Assembly: GCF_040373385.1 (NCBI RefSeq)
Contig: NZ_JBDXXH010000001.1
Coordinates: 73,191 to 137,190, forward strand
Direction of reading: 5' to 3'
Length of the DNA: 64,000 bases
DNA from: Nitratidesulfovibrio sp.
GTDB lineage: Bacteria > Desulfobacterota > Desulfovibrionia > Desulfovibrionales > Desulfovibrionaceae
Positions 36,734 through 45,600 of this stretch are shown here, one piece after another. How positions within the stretch are numbered: the first letter of the stretch is position 1; each line of letters starts with the position of its first letter. The translations under genes and the position numbers were made by a program. A model generated the notes under the pieces. It was not told the DNA's origin. It ran no database searches and saw only the letters and a program-made list of their open reading frames with translations.

Positions 36734-37036
36734 CCAAATTAGGCTTTTCGTTCGTTGGCAAGGAAAACGAGCCTGCCATGAGGGAGTGCGGTAGCCGTTA
36801 GGTGAGCGAAGCGAACCTTACGGATGGCGGCCGCAACGCATACTCTTATCGTATTCGACCGAGCCTTAGCCGTTAGGTGAGCGCGCAGCGCGAATCTTAC
36901 GGATAAGGACAGCAAAGCCATGGCAGGTGAAGTTTGACCGCGTTGCGCACGATGCCCGTAAGGTTCGCAAGCTCACCTAACGGGCACGCTTCGCGCCCTT
37001 CGGGTCGGTCAGCCAACGGGCGAAAGGACAATTTGG
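36734..37036. repeat. Structured intergenic repeat, copy 1 (303 bp)
   Basis: The ends are inverted repeats of about 25 bp: CCAAATT...TTCG..CGTTGGC at the left, and GCCAACGGGCGAA...AATTTGG at the right. Inside are three hairpin modules of the form CCGTTAGGTGAGC...CTTACGG, at 36,795-36,823, 36,870-36,902 and, inverted, 36,956-36,983. A shorter copy occurs at 60,830-61,005. It encodes no protein and lies between glnS and the oxidoreductase gene. Confidence 0.8.
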
Positions 37037-37041
37037 AACCC

Positions 37042-39237
37042 CTACGCCCGTTCGATGCGGCACAGCCCGCACTTCAGCGGTTCCGCGCCGCTGTCCGGGT
37101 CGAAGTGGTCGTGCCCGTACAGCAGGTTGGCGCAGCTTTCGCGCCAGCCGTGGTCCGGTCCGGGCCGTTCGGGAAACCACCAGCCGTGGTCGGCCTGCAC
37201 CACGTCGGGCGGCAGGCTGTCGTCGGCGGCGGCCACAAAGCGCGCCTGCCCGTGCGGGGATACCACCCGCACCGCATCGCCGTCGGCAAGGCCAAGGCGG
37301 GCCAGCGCATCGGGGTGCACGGCCACGCGGGGTTCCGGGCGCAGGCGGCGCAGCGTGTCGATTTGCCGCCCCTCGGAATGGAAGAAGGGCAGCACCTTGC
37401 ACCCGGACATGAGGATGAACGGGTACGCGGCGGCCACATCCGGCGTGGATAGCGGCGACAGGGGCGGCTCCACGTACACGGGCAGGGGCGGGCGGCCTGC
37501 CCCGGCCATGACGGAACTGCGCAGTTCCACCTTGCCGCTGGGCGTGGGAAAGCCGTCCGTCTCGTGCTTGCGGTAGCGCATGGGGCCGAGCACCAGCCCC
37601 TTTTCCGAAAAGGCGCGAAAATCCATGCCGGAAGGTTCCAGCAGCCAGGCCAGGTAGGCGTCCCAGTCCGGCCAGGGAAAGGCCTCGTCCAGGCCCAGGC
37701 GGTGGGCCAGGTCCAGAATGACGGCACGGTCGTCGCGGACCTCGCCGGATTGCGGGCCATGGGCCAGCCTGCGCCGGGCCAGCACGCACCACAGCTTGTG
37801 GAAGTAGACCACATCGTCCTGCTCCAGCCAGTGGGCGGCGGGCAGCACCAGGTCGGCCAGCTGGGCCGTGGGCGTCAGGAAGAAATCGGACACCACGCTG
37901 AACTCCACGTGGTCGCGCAGGGCGGCTTCCACCACGTCGCCCCGGGTGGCGGTGAGCATGGGATTGGTGCCCACCAGCCACACCGCGCGGGGCCGGTACG
38001 GTTCACCGCTGACGCAGGCGTCCCAGAACGTGGGCTGGTGGCAACCGGGACCGAAGGGAAAGCGCCCCGCGCCGATCATGCGGGCCTTCTGTTCCGGTGA
38101 CAAAAGGTGCATGCCCAGCACCTTCTTGTTCTCCAGCGGCGACTTGCAGCGGATGTCCGGCGGGGGCACCCAGTGCACCATGCCGCCCGGCACGTCGAGG
38201 TTGCCGGTGACGGCCGTGAGCAGCAGCAGGGCGCGCCCGGTCTGGAAGGCGTTGACGCTGGTGTCTATGCCGTTGCCCCACAGCAGGCAGGCGGGCTTTA
38301 CCGTGGCCAGCGCGCGGGCGGCGACGATGATGTCCTGCGCGGGCACGCGGGTGATGGGCGCGGCCCATTCCGGCGAAAAGGCGCGCACGTGCTCGGCCAG
38401 TTCGGCAAAGCCGGTACAGTGGCGGGACACGAAGTCCGCGTCGTGCAGCCCTTCGCCGATGATCACGTGCAACAGGGCCAGCACCAGCGCGCATTCCGTG
38501 CCGGGGCGCAGTTGCAGGTGGTGCGTGGCCGCGCGCGCGGTGGAGGTGCGGCGCGGGTCGGCCACGATGACCTGTTCCGCCCCGCGCAGGGCGCGGCGCA
38601 TCATGGCCCCGCACATGCCGTCGGCGGCTCCGGTTTCCATGGCGTTGGCCCCGAAGACCAACATGCAGCGCGGCATGGCGCCGCCGTGGCCGTACACGTC
38701 GGCCACGGGCAGCCAGCCCATGGTGATGGACGAGGCGATGACGCGCGGCAGAAAACAGTTGTGGCCCGGCGAGACGAAATTGGGCGACCCCAGCGCGTGG
38801 ATGAACCGCCCGGTGAATTCGGTGTACGGACGGCCCGTGCCCTGGCACAGCGCGATGAATTCCGGCCCGGATTCGCGCCGCACCCGGTCGAAGGTGGAGG
38901 CCATGAGGGTAAGCGCCGCCTCCCAGCCGATTTCCTTCCACTGGCCCGCGCCGCGTGGCCCGGTGCGCAGCAGGGGGCGGCGCACCCGGTCGGGGTGGGC
39001 GACGAACTGCGGCCCCGCCGCGCCCTTGGGGCAGAGGTACCCCCTGCTGGTGGGGCTGTCCGGGTCGCCGGTGACGCGCACCGGGTTGCCCGCATCATCC
39101 AGATGTACAAGCACTTGGCAGACGCCGTGGCACCCCCGGCACGAAGTGCGCACCACGCGGGGGGCAAGCCGCAGGCCTGGGCGGGAAGGGGCGCGGGGCG
39201 TCTTGGATGATCCTTGCGAAGGCGGGGCTGGGGACAT
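37042..39237 (-). CDS. Molybdopterin oxidoreductase (DMSO reductase family), catalytic subunit
   Basis: A 731-residue enzyme with an N-terminal [4Fe-4S] site (CRGCHGVCQVLVHL, then GYLCPKG about 30 residues later). The molybdopterin-binding domains (ADPRRTSTARAATHHLQLRPG, LLWGNGIDTSVNAFQTGRAL, VLPAAHWLEQDD) and a C-terminal molydopterin dinucleotide-binding domain follow. No Tat signal or transmembrane segment is seen and no partner Fe-S or membrane subunit is adjacent, so it may be a soluble cytoplasmic enzyme. The substrate cannot be read from sequence. The residue after the cofactor-binding core that ligates Mo/W could not be assigned with confidence. The start at 39,237 follows AGGGAG and removes an implausible Pro/Arg-rich extension. 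Confidence 0.85.
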   Translation of the reverse strand: MSPAPPSQGSSKTPRAPSRPGLRLAPRVVRTSCRGCHGVCQVLVHLDDAGNPVRVTGDPDSPTSRGYLCPKGAAGPQFVAHPDRVRRPLLRTGPRGAGQWKEIGWEAALTLMASTFDRVRRESGPEFIALCQGTGRPYTEFTGRFIHALGSPNFVSPGHNCFLPRVIASSITMGWLPVADVYGHGGAMPRCMLVFGANAMETGAADGMCGAMMRRALRGAEQVIVADPRRTSTARAATHHLQLRPGTECALVLALLHVIIGEGLHDADFVSRHCTGFAELAEHVRAFSPEWAAPITRVPAQDIIVAARALATVKPACLLWGNGIDTSVNAFQTGRALLLLTAVTGNLDVPGGMVHWVPPPDIRCKSPLENKKVLGMHLLSPEQKARMIGAGRFPFGPGCHQPTFWDACVSGEPYRPRAVWLVGTNPMLTATRGDVVEAALRDHVEFSVVSDFFLTPTAQLADLVLPAAHWLEQDDVVYFHKLWCVLARRRLAHGPQSGEVRDDRAVILDLAHRLGLDEAFPWPDWDAYLAWLLEPSGMDFRAFSEKGLVLGPMRYRKHETDGFPTPSGKVELRSSVMAGAGRPPLPVYVEPPLSPLSTPDVAAAYPFILMSGCKVLPFFHSEGRQIDTLRRLRPEPRVAVHPDALARLGLADGDAVRVVSPHGQARFVAAADDSLPPDVVQADHGWWFPERPGPDHGWRESCANLLYGHDHFDPDSGAEPLKCGLCRIERA

Positions 39238-39589
39238 GGCGGCTCCCTGACGGTTGGAACCCTGGGGCGGGAAGGGCGGGGCGTCCGTGCGGCAGCGGTG
39301 TGGCGTGCGCGGGCTTCCCCCGTTTCTGTGTGTCCGCATTGGATTGCCATGTCAATGTGGCCCCGCGCGTGTCAGGTGAGCACCGGGTGAGTATCGGGGC
39401 GCATCGGGGGGCATCAGGGCGCATCGGGGGCGTATCTGGTGCGTATCAGGTGCGCACTGGGCAGCCAGTCGGCAAACGCAAGATTGACCCGATTTCGTAC
39501 TTTGTATACGGTATGCAGCAGCCGCGCCCGTGTGCACGGCGCCTTTCACTTCAGCCCACGCCGCCTCTCGCAACCGGACGCACACCCTC
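39238..39589. promoter_or_regulatory. Divergent region between the oxidoreductase and the liv operon
   Basis: About 350 bp with no gene. Between 39,373 and 39,471 are seven or so loosely spaced copies of a short G-rich unit (GCATCGGGG, GCATCAGGG, GTATCTGGT, GTATCAGGT). These could be a degenerate tandem repeat or a set of regulator sites. Promoters for both directions must lie here. Confidence 0.45.
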
Positions 39590-40477
39590 ATGCCGCCAGA
39601 CGCCATCAACGCCCTTGCACAGTACACGGTAAGCGGGCTGACCACCGGGTCGGTCTACGCGCTGCTGGCGCTGGGCTACAGCCTGATCTTCAATGCCACA
39701 GGCATCGTCAACTTCACCCAGGGCGACTTTCTGAGCCTTGGCGGGCTGGTGCTGTACAGCCTGCTGGTCAGCCAGGGGTTGCCCATCGTCGCGGCCTTTC
39801 CCGCCACCATTCTTGTCGTGGCCCTTGCGGGCGCGCTGGTGGAGCGGGTGTGCCTGCGCCCGGCCCGCAGCCGCCAGATGATCATCCTGATCTTCATCAC
39901 CATGGCTGCCTCCACGCTGATGCGCGGCCTGATGAAGCAGGGTTGGGGCAAGCTGCCCCTGGCCCTGCCGCCCCTGTCGCCCGACGTGCCCTTCCGCCTG
40001 CTGGGCGCGGTGCTGACCCCGCAGAACCTGTGGGTGATGGGCATGACCCTGTGCGGCATCGCGGCGCTGGCCTGGTTCTTTCGCGCCACGGTGACCGGCA
40101 AGGCCATGCGCGCGGCGGCGGCGGACCCGCGCACCGCCCGGCTGATGGGGGTGGAGGTGGAACGGCTGACCACGCTGTCCTTCGCCTTTGCCGGAGCGCT
40201 GGGCGCCCTTGGCGGCATGCTCATCACGCCCATCACCTCACTTTCGTACGACATCGGCCTGATGCTGGGGCTGAAGGGCTTTGCCGCCGCCGTGCTGGGC
40301 GGCTACGGCAGCTTTGCCGGGGCCGTGGCGGGCGGGGTGCTGCTGGGCCTGTTCGAAAGCTACGGCGCGGGCTACGTGACCAGCGCCTACCGCGACGTGC
40401 TGGTGTTCGGCCTGCTCATCCTTGTCCTGTTCGTGCGGCCGCAGGGGCTGTTCGGCACCACCGGGAGGCGCGCATGA
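39590..40477 (+). CDS. livH: Branched-chain amino-acid ABC transporter permease LivH
   Basis: A 295-residue inner-membrane permease with LivH features (TTGSVYALLALGYSLIFNATG, VNFTQGDF, GLKGFAAAVLGGYGSFAGAV). About eight transmembrane segments are present. It forms the channel with LivM. It overlaps livM by ATGA. The start at 39,590 aligns with the family; an in-frame start at 39,530 is possible. Confidence 0.93.
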   Translation: MPPDAINALAQYTVSGLTTGSVYALLALGYSLIFNATGIVNFTQGDFLSLGGLVLYSLLVSQGLPIVAAFPATILVVALAGALVERVCLRPARSRQMIILIFITMAASTLMRGLMKQGWGKLPLALPPLSPDVPFRLLGAVLTPQNLWVMGMTLCGIAALAWFFRATVTGKAMRAAAADPRTARLMGVEVERLTTLSFAFAGALGALGGMLITPITSLSYDIGLMLGLKGFAAAVLGGYGSFAGAVAGGVLLGLFESYGAGYVTSAYRDVLVFGLLILVLFVRPQGLFGTTGRRA

Positions 40478-41652
40478 CCGCCCCCGGAATTGATCCCGGT
40501 GCCGTGAAGGCCAACGGTATGGGCACGACCGCGCCTGCTTCCCCCGCGACCGTGCCTGCGGCGGGCCGCCATCCGTTGCTCACCCCGCCTGCCCGCCGCT
40601 TCGCGCGCGGGTGGCTGGTTCTGGCCGTGGCGGTGGCCCTGCTGCCGCTGGCCCTGCGCTCCGGCTACCAGTTCACCGTGCTCAACGTGGTGGCGGTGAA
40701 CCTCATCGTGGTCACGGGGCTCAACCTGCTGATGGGCTACGCCGGGCAGATCAGCTATGGCCACGCCGCGTTCTTCGGCATGGGGGCCTACGGCAGCGCC
40801 ATCCTTTCCACCACCCACGGGGTGGACCCGTGGCTGGCCATGGGCGTTTCCGCCTGCGGGGTGGCCGTGGCCGCCGCTGCGGTGGGGGTGCCCACCCTGC
40901 GGTTGAAGGGCAACTACCTGGTCATGGCCACGCTGGGCTTCAACCTCATCGTGGACGTGATCCTGGTGCAGTGGAGCGATGTCACCGGCGGTTCCAGCGG
41001 CTTCGTGGGCGTGCCGCCGCTGGCCGTGGCGGGCCTTTCGTTCGACACTGACCGCTCGTTCTACTGGCTGGTGTGGGGCGTGGCGCTGTTGCTGCTCATT
41101 CCCGCGCGCAACCTTGTGCATTCGCCGGTGGGCCGCGCCCTGCGGGCCATCCACGATTCCGAACCGGGGGCGGAAGCCTGCGGCGTGCCCACGGCCAGCT
41201 ACAAGGTGCAGGTGTTCGTGCTGTCCGCCGTGTTCGCCTCGCTGGCCGGGTCGCTGCATGCGCACTACCTGGGCATCGTGGCGCCCAAGACCTTCGACAT
41301 CTTCAAGTCGGTGGAGTTCGTGACCATGTGCCTCATCGGCGGCATGGGCTCGCTGTGGGGCGGGTTGGCCGGGGCGCTGCTGCTCACGGTGCTGCCCCAG
41401 ATGCTGGGCGTGTTCGAGGAGCATCACGACCTGATATTCGGCGCGATCCTGCTGGTCATGCTCATCTTCATGCCGCGCGGGGTTTCGCCGTGGCTGCGGG
41501 ACATGCTGAAAAAGGGCATGGGGAACGGCAGGCGGCCCGGTGGCCCGAATGCGCCCCATAGCCCAGTCAGCCCTGTCACGCCCGTCACGCCGGTCACGCC
41601 AGCTTCGTCAATCAGGCCAGTCACGCCGCAAGACGGGGAGGCCCGGCCATGA
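40474..41652 (+). CDS. livM: Branched-chain amino-acid ABC transporter permease LivM
   Basis: A 392-residue permease with LivM signatures (LNLLMGYAGQISYGHAAFFGMGAY, LRLKGNYLVMATLGF, RALRAIHDSEPGAEACG; each read in parts). About ten transmembrane segments are present. The C-terminus has a tail of Pro-Val-Thr repeats (VSPVTPVTPVTP) beyond the normal domain, encoded by a short tandem DNA repeat. The start overlaps the livH stop and the stop overlaps livG. Confidence 0.93.
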   Translation: MTAPGIDPGAVKANGMGTTAPASPATVPAAGRHPLLTPPARRFARGWLVLAVAVALLPLALRSGYQFTVLNVVAVNLIVVTGLNLLMGYAGQISYGHAAFFGMGAYGSAILSTTHGVDPWLAMGVSACGVAVAAAAVGVPTLRLKGNYLVMATLGFNLIVDVILVQWSDVTGGSSGFVGVPPLAVAGLSFDTDRSFYWLVWGVALLLLIPARNLVHSPVGRALRAIHDSEPGAEACGVPTASYKVQVFVLSAVFASLAGSLHAHYLGIVAPKTFDIFKSVEFVTMCLIGGMGSLWGGLAGALLLTVLPQMLGVFEEHHDLIFGAILLVMLIFMPRGVSPWLRDMLKKGMGNGRRPGGPNAPHSPVSPVTPVTPVTPASSIRPVTPQDGEARP

Positions 41653-42428
41653 GCCTGCTGGCGGTACGCGACCTTTCCGTGGCCTTCGGCGGCATCCGCG
41701 CGCTGGACGCGGCCAGCTTCACGGCGCAGGCCGGGGCCATCACCGCGCTCATCGGTCCCAACGGCGCGGGCAAGACCACCCTGGTCAACTGCGTCACCGG
41801 CATGGTGCGCCCCGATTCCGGCACCGTGACCTTCGACGGGCGCGACATTACCGGCATGTCCGCCCACCGTCTGCCGCGCCTGGGCCTTGCCCGTACCTTC
41901 CAGCACTTGCGGGTGTTCGGCTCCATGAGCCTGCTGGAAAACGTCATGGTGGGGCTGCACGGTCACGTGCGCACCGGCATGCTCTCCAGCATGCTGCGCC
42001 TGCCCGGCGTGCGCCGCACCGAACGGGCCATGCGCGACGCGGCCATGCAGGCACTGGACTTCACCGGTCTTTCGGGCCGGGCAGATGAAGCCGCCGGGCT
42101 TTTGCCCTACGGCGACCAGAAGCGGCTGGTGCTGGCCCGCGCCCTGGTGGGCGACCCGCGCATGATCCTGCTGGACGAGCCGGTGGCGGGCCTGAACCCG
42201 GCGGAAACCCACGAGATGGGCGGGCTGATCCTGGCCCTGCGCGCACGCGGGGTGGCCGTGCTGCTCATCGAGCACGACATGTCGCTGGTCATGCGCGTGA
42301 GCGATGCCGTGGTGGTGCTGTGCTCCGGCGCCAAGATCGCCGAGGGGGCCCCCGGCGAGGTGAAACGCAACCCCGAAGTGGTCAACGCCTACCTTGGCGG
42401 GGGCGAGGAGTTCGGCCTGCATGCTTGA
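41649..42428 (+). CDS. livG: Branched-chain amino-acid ABC transporter ATPase LivG
   Basis: A 259-residue ATP-binding subunit with Walker A GPNGAGKTTLVN, a signature region LLPYGDQKRLVLARAL and Walker B MILLDEPVAGLNP. The usual LSGGQ is replaced by LPYGDQ, as is normal in LivG. It overlaps both neighbours (ATGA with livM, ATGCTTGA with livF), consistent with a translationally coupled operon. Confidence 0.93.
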   Translation: MSLLAVRDLSVAFGGIRALDAASFTAQAGAITALIGPNGAGKTTLVNCVTGMVRPDSGTVTFDGRDITGMSAHRLPRLGLARTFQHLRVFGSMSLLENVMVGLHGHVRTGMLSSMLRLPGVRRTERAMRDAAMQALDFTGLSGRADEAAGLLPYGDQKRLVLARALVGDPRMILLDEPVAGLNPAETHEMGGLILALRARGVAVLLIEHDMSLVMRVSDAVVVLCSGAKIAEGAPGEVKRNPEVVNAYLGGGEEFGLHA

Positions 42429-43263
42429 GCTGCGCGAGGTTTCCTTTTCCTACGGCGGCGCGAAGGTGCTGTTCGACGTGTCCCTTTCGGTGGGCGCGGC
42501 AGAGGCGGTATGCCTGCTGGGCATGAACGGCGCGGGCAAGACCACGCTGCTGTCGCTCATCAGCGGACTTGCCCGGCCCGCATCCGGGTCCATCCTGCTG
42601 GACGGTGCGCCGCTGCCCGCGCGTCCGGCGGGCATCGTGGCCGCCGGGGTGGTGCAGGTGCCCGAGGGGCGGCGGGTGTTCACCCAACTTTCGGTGCGCG
42701 AAAACCTGGAGATGGGCGCGTACCTGCGCCTGAAGCGCGGGGGCCGGGCAGCGCGCGCCGCCGTGGCCGACGACCTGGCCCGCATGCTGGACATGTTCCC
42801 AGTGCTGGGCGAGCGCATCGGCCAGCCAGCGGGCAACCTTTCCGGCGGCGAGCAGCAGATGCTGGCCATGGGGCGCGCCCTGATGGCCCGCCCCCGCCTG
42901 CTGCTGCTGGACGAACCCAGCCTTGGCCTTGCGCCCAGGGTGACGGCGGCCATCTTCCGGGTGGTGCGCGACCTGCCGTCCATGGGCTGTTCGGTACTGC
43001 TGGTGGAACAGAACGCGCTGGGCGCGCTGGCCATCTGCAACCGGGGGTACATCATCACCAGCGGGCAGATCCGGTTTTCCGGCAGTTCCGCCGACATACT
43101 TTCCGACGAACTGCTGCGTGAGGCGTTCCTTGGCCCCGTCAATGGGGAAGGTGGGGGCGGGGCCGGGGCAGCGTCCGGCGCAGCGTCCGGCGCAGCGTCC
43201 GGCGCGGACAAGGACATGCAGGACGACACGCGGCGCGGCAGCACCACGCAGGAGGGCAACTGA
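42421..43263 (+). CDS. livF: Branched-chain amino-acid ABC transporter ATPase LivF
   Basis: A 280-residue ATPase: Walker A GMNGAGKTTLLS, signature NLSGGEQQMLAMGRAL, Walker B LLLLDEPSLGLAP. The last 40 residues are a low-complexity Gly/Ala/Ser extension (repeated AASG) from a short in-frame DNA repeat at about 43,165-43,205, unlikely to be functional. The stop overlaps the next start (TGATG). Confidence 0.92.
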   Translation: MLELREVSFSYGGAKVLFDVSLSVGAAEAVCLLGMNGAGKTTLLSLISGLARPASGSILLDGAPLPARPAGIVAAGVVQVPEGRRVFTQLSVRENLEMGAYLRLKRGGRAARAAVADDLARMLDMFPVLGERIGQPAGNLSGGEQQMLAMGRALMARPRLLLLDEPSLGLAPRVTAAIFRVVRDLPSMGCSVLLVEQNALGALAICNRGYIITSGQIRFSGSSADILSDELLREAFLGPVNGEGGGGAGAASGAASGAASGADKDMQDDTRRGSTTQEGN

Positions 43264-44009
43264 TGGCGAAACTGGTCAAGCAGTCGCTGGGGCAGGAAGT
43301 GACGCGCATGCTCAAGCGCATGATCATCGATGGCGAACTGGAGCCCGGACAGCGGCTGGTGGAGGACCGCCTGGCGGCGGAACTGGGCATCAGCCGCACC
43401 CCCCTGCGCGAGGCCCTGCACCGGCTGGAGCAGGAGGGCCTGTTGCAGAAGCGCTCCGCCGGTGGCTACGTGCTGCGCCCCTTCGATGCCGAAGAAGTGG
43501 AAGAGGCGGTGCAGGTGCGCGCCCTGCTGGAGTCCCGCGTGGCCGCGCTGGCCGCGCGCCGGGCCGGGCCGGACCAGGTGGAGGCCCTGCGCGCCAATCT
43601 GACGGGCTTTCGCGCGGCGGCGGCCAGGGGCGACGTGGTCCGGCTGGCCGAACTGAACACCGAGTTCCACCTGTTGCTGCGGGCGGCGGGCGGTTCCCTG
43701 CTGCTGGCCCGCCTGCTGGACGAGATCGAAGGGGTGGTGGAGCGCATCATCCGCGCGCTGGTGCCCCTGCGCGAGGCCGGGGAATGGTCGGACGAGGACC
43801 ACGCCCGCATCGTGGCCGCCGTGGTGGCGGGCGATGCGGATGGCGCGGCAGAGGCCATGCGCGCCCATGTGCTGCACGGCGGCGAGGCGGTGCTGGACAC
43901 CCTGCGTCAGCCTGCTGTCGGGCCGGATGGCGCAGGGGACAGCGCGGATGTCCCCGCTACCGCGCCTGCGCTGCGCCCGTCCGGCAAGGCTGCATCCGGG
44001 AAGCCATGA
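43263..44009 (+). CDS. GntR-family (FCD) transcriptional regulator
   Basis: A 248-residue regulator with an N-terminal winged helix-turn-helix (DRLAAELGISRTPLREALHR) and a C-terminal FCD ligand-binding domain (RALLESRVAALAARR, NTEFHLLL, DHARIVAAV). Such proteins bind organic acids or amino-acid derivatives. It lies inside the liv operon between the ATPase and the binding-protein gene and starts on the livF stop, so it is probably an autoregulator of this transport operon. The last 35 residues are disordered Ala/Pro/Gly. Confidence 0.9.
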   Translation: MAKLVKQSLGQEVTRMLKRMIIDGELEPGQRLVEDRLAAELGISRTPLREALHRLEQEGLLQKRSAGGYVLRPFDAEEVEEAVQVRALLESRVAALAARRAGPDQVEALRANLTGFRAAAARGDVVRLAELNTEFHLLLRAAGGSLLLARLLDEIEGVVERIIRALVPLREAGEWSDEDHARIVAAVVAGDADGAAEAMRAHVLHGGEAVLDTLRQPAVGPDGAGDSADVPATAPALRPSGKAASGKP

Positions 44010-44112
44010 ACCTTTCGCGCCGCCCCGGTGCCGTGATGTCTCGCGGTACCGGCACGGCGCGCAACCACGCCCCATGCGCCGCCCCCTGCGCCGCGTGGGA
44101 GAGGAGATTCGC

Positions 44113-45330
44113 ATGAACTTCGCATCCATGTTCCGCGCGGTGTGCCGGTTGGGCGTGGCCGCACTGGCACTTCCGGCGTTGCTGCTGGGCGCGGGCCTGC
44201 CCGCCGCCACCGCGCAGGCTGCCGATCCGGTAAAGATCGGCGCGTTCTTCGCCCTGTCCGGTCCCACCGCCCCCGTGGGCACCCCCACCAAGCTGGTGGC
44301 CCAGATGTTCGTGGACAAGGTGAACAAGGAAGGCGGCATCAATGGCCGCCCCATCGAACTGGTGCTGGGCGACACGGAAGGCGACCCCACCAAGGCGGTG
44401 CTGACCTTCAAGCGCTTCGTCAGCGAGGAAAAGGTGGTTGCCGTCATCGGCCCCACCCGCACCGACGAAGGCATGGCCGTGAAGCGCCAGATCGAATCCT
44501 CCGGCATTCCCACGGTGATGACCGTGGGCGGCGACCCGGTGATCATGGAAGGCAAGCTGGGCAACATGGACTTCGGCACGGCCCGGTCGGTCTTCAAGTC
44601 GCCGCAGCGGTCGTCCACGGCGGTGCGCAAGGTGCTGGGGTACCTGAAAAAGCATGAGCTGACCAAGGTGGCCCTACTGCTTTCGGGCGACAACTTCGGG
44701 CAGGACGGCGAACGCTGGCTGCGGTCGCTGGCCCCGGAATACGGCATCGAGATCGTGGGGGCAGAGCAGTTCAAGCCCACCGACGTGGACATGAAGACCC
44801 AACTCACCGCACTGGCGGGCAAGGGGCCGCAGGCGGTGATCTGCTGGACCATCGGACCCGCCGGGTCCATCGTGTCCAAGAACCACCATGCCTTGGGCCT
44901 GACCATGCCGTTGCTGCAATGCCACGGCCTGCCCGACCCGGCGTACATCAAGCTGGCGGGCGAGGCGTCCGAAGGCGACCTGATGCCCGCCACCAAGCTG
45001 ATGACCTGGGAAGCCCTGCCCGACAGCGACCCGCAGAAGAAGGTCATCGCCGAGTTCGTGCGCCTGTACCGCGACGAGTACAAGTACGACGCGCAGTACC
45101 CCATCAACACCCACTCCGGCTATGCATGGGACGCCCTGTTGCTGCTGGTGGAGGCCATGCGCCAGGTGGGCACGGAACCGGCAAGGGTGCGTGACGCGCT
45201 GGAGGCCACCAAGGGGCTGGTGGGCGTGAGCGGCGTGTTCACCCTTGGCCCGCAGGACCACAACGGCCTGGGCGAGGATTCCATGGTCATGTTGCAGGTC
45301 AAGGGCGGCAAGTTCGTGATGGTCCAGTAG
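44113..45330 (+). CDS. livK: Periplasmic substrate-binding protein of the Liv transporter
   Basis: A 405-residue exported protein with a signal peptide (cleavage near AQA-ADPVK, residue about 37). It has the type 1 periplasmic binding fold of amide/branched-chain amino-acid receptors (KIGAFFALSGPTAPVG, VVAVIGPTRTDEGMAV, SGYAWDALLLLVEAM). It would deliver substrate to LivHMGF. The ligand may be a branched-chain amino acid, an aromatic acid or an amide; the protein is too diverged to say. A GAGGAG ribosome site lies seven bases upstream. Confidence 0.9.
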   Translation: MNFASMFRAVCRLGVAALALPALLLGAGLPAATAQAADPVKIGAFFALSGPTAPVGTPTKLVAQMFVDKVNKEGGINGRPIELVLGDTEGDPTKAVLTFKRFVSEEKVVAVIGPTRTDEGMAVKRQIESSGIPTVMTVGGDPVIMEGKLGNMDFGTARSVFKSPQRSSTAVRKVLGYLKKHELTKVALLLSGDNFGQDGERWLRSLAPEYGIEIVGAEQFKPTDVDMKTQLTALAGKGPQAVICWTIGPAGSIVSKNHHALGLTMPLLQCHGLPDPAYIKLAGEASEGDLMPATKLMTWEALPDSDPQKKVIAEFVRLYRDEYKYDAQYPINTHSGYAWDALLLLVEAMRQVGTEPARVRDALEATKGLVGVSGVFTLGPQDHNGLGEDSMVMLQVKGGKFVMVQ

Positions 45331-45373
45331 GCGCGGCCGCTGCGGCGGCGCGCAACTCGATACGGCACCACGG

Positions 45374-45409
45374 CGCGCGGGAGGGCAGATCCTTCCCGCG
45401 CGTTTTTTT
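45374..45409 (+). terminator. Rho-independent terminator of the liv operon
   Basis: CGCGCGGGA pairs with TTCCCGCGCG (one slip) and is followed by TTTTTTT, 44 bases after the livK stop. Confidence 0.9.
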
Positions 45410-45600
45410 GCCTGGGGTTCTTGTTTGGCGTGTTGCCCTGCGGGAACTTCGAAAGCGCCCCGTTGCCGGGCGGTTGCCGGTATGTTGCCGGTCGGTTGCC
45501 GGACGAATGCGGGGCCAGGGCCCGGCAGACGCCATTCTAACGGGTTTGCGCATATTCTTCGGAGTGGGCATAGAATGCCTGACCAGAGGGAGGGCGGCAC

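Noticed and set aside
40611..41561. Frames of 100-160 codons inside livM on the same strand
   Set aside because: Alternative-frame shadows of the permease gene.
42450..45110. 886-codon minus-strand frame
   Set aside because: Runs antisense through livF, the GntR gene and livK; no motif and no ribosome site.
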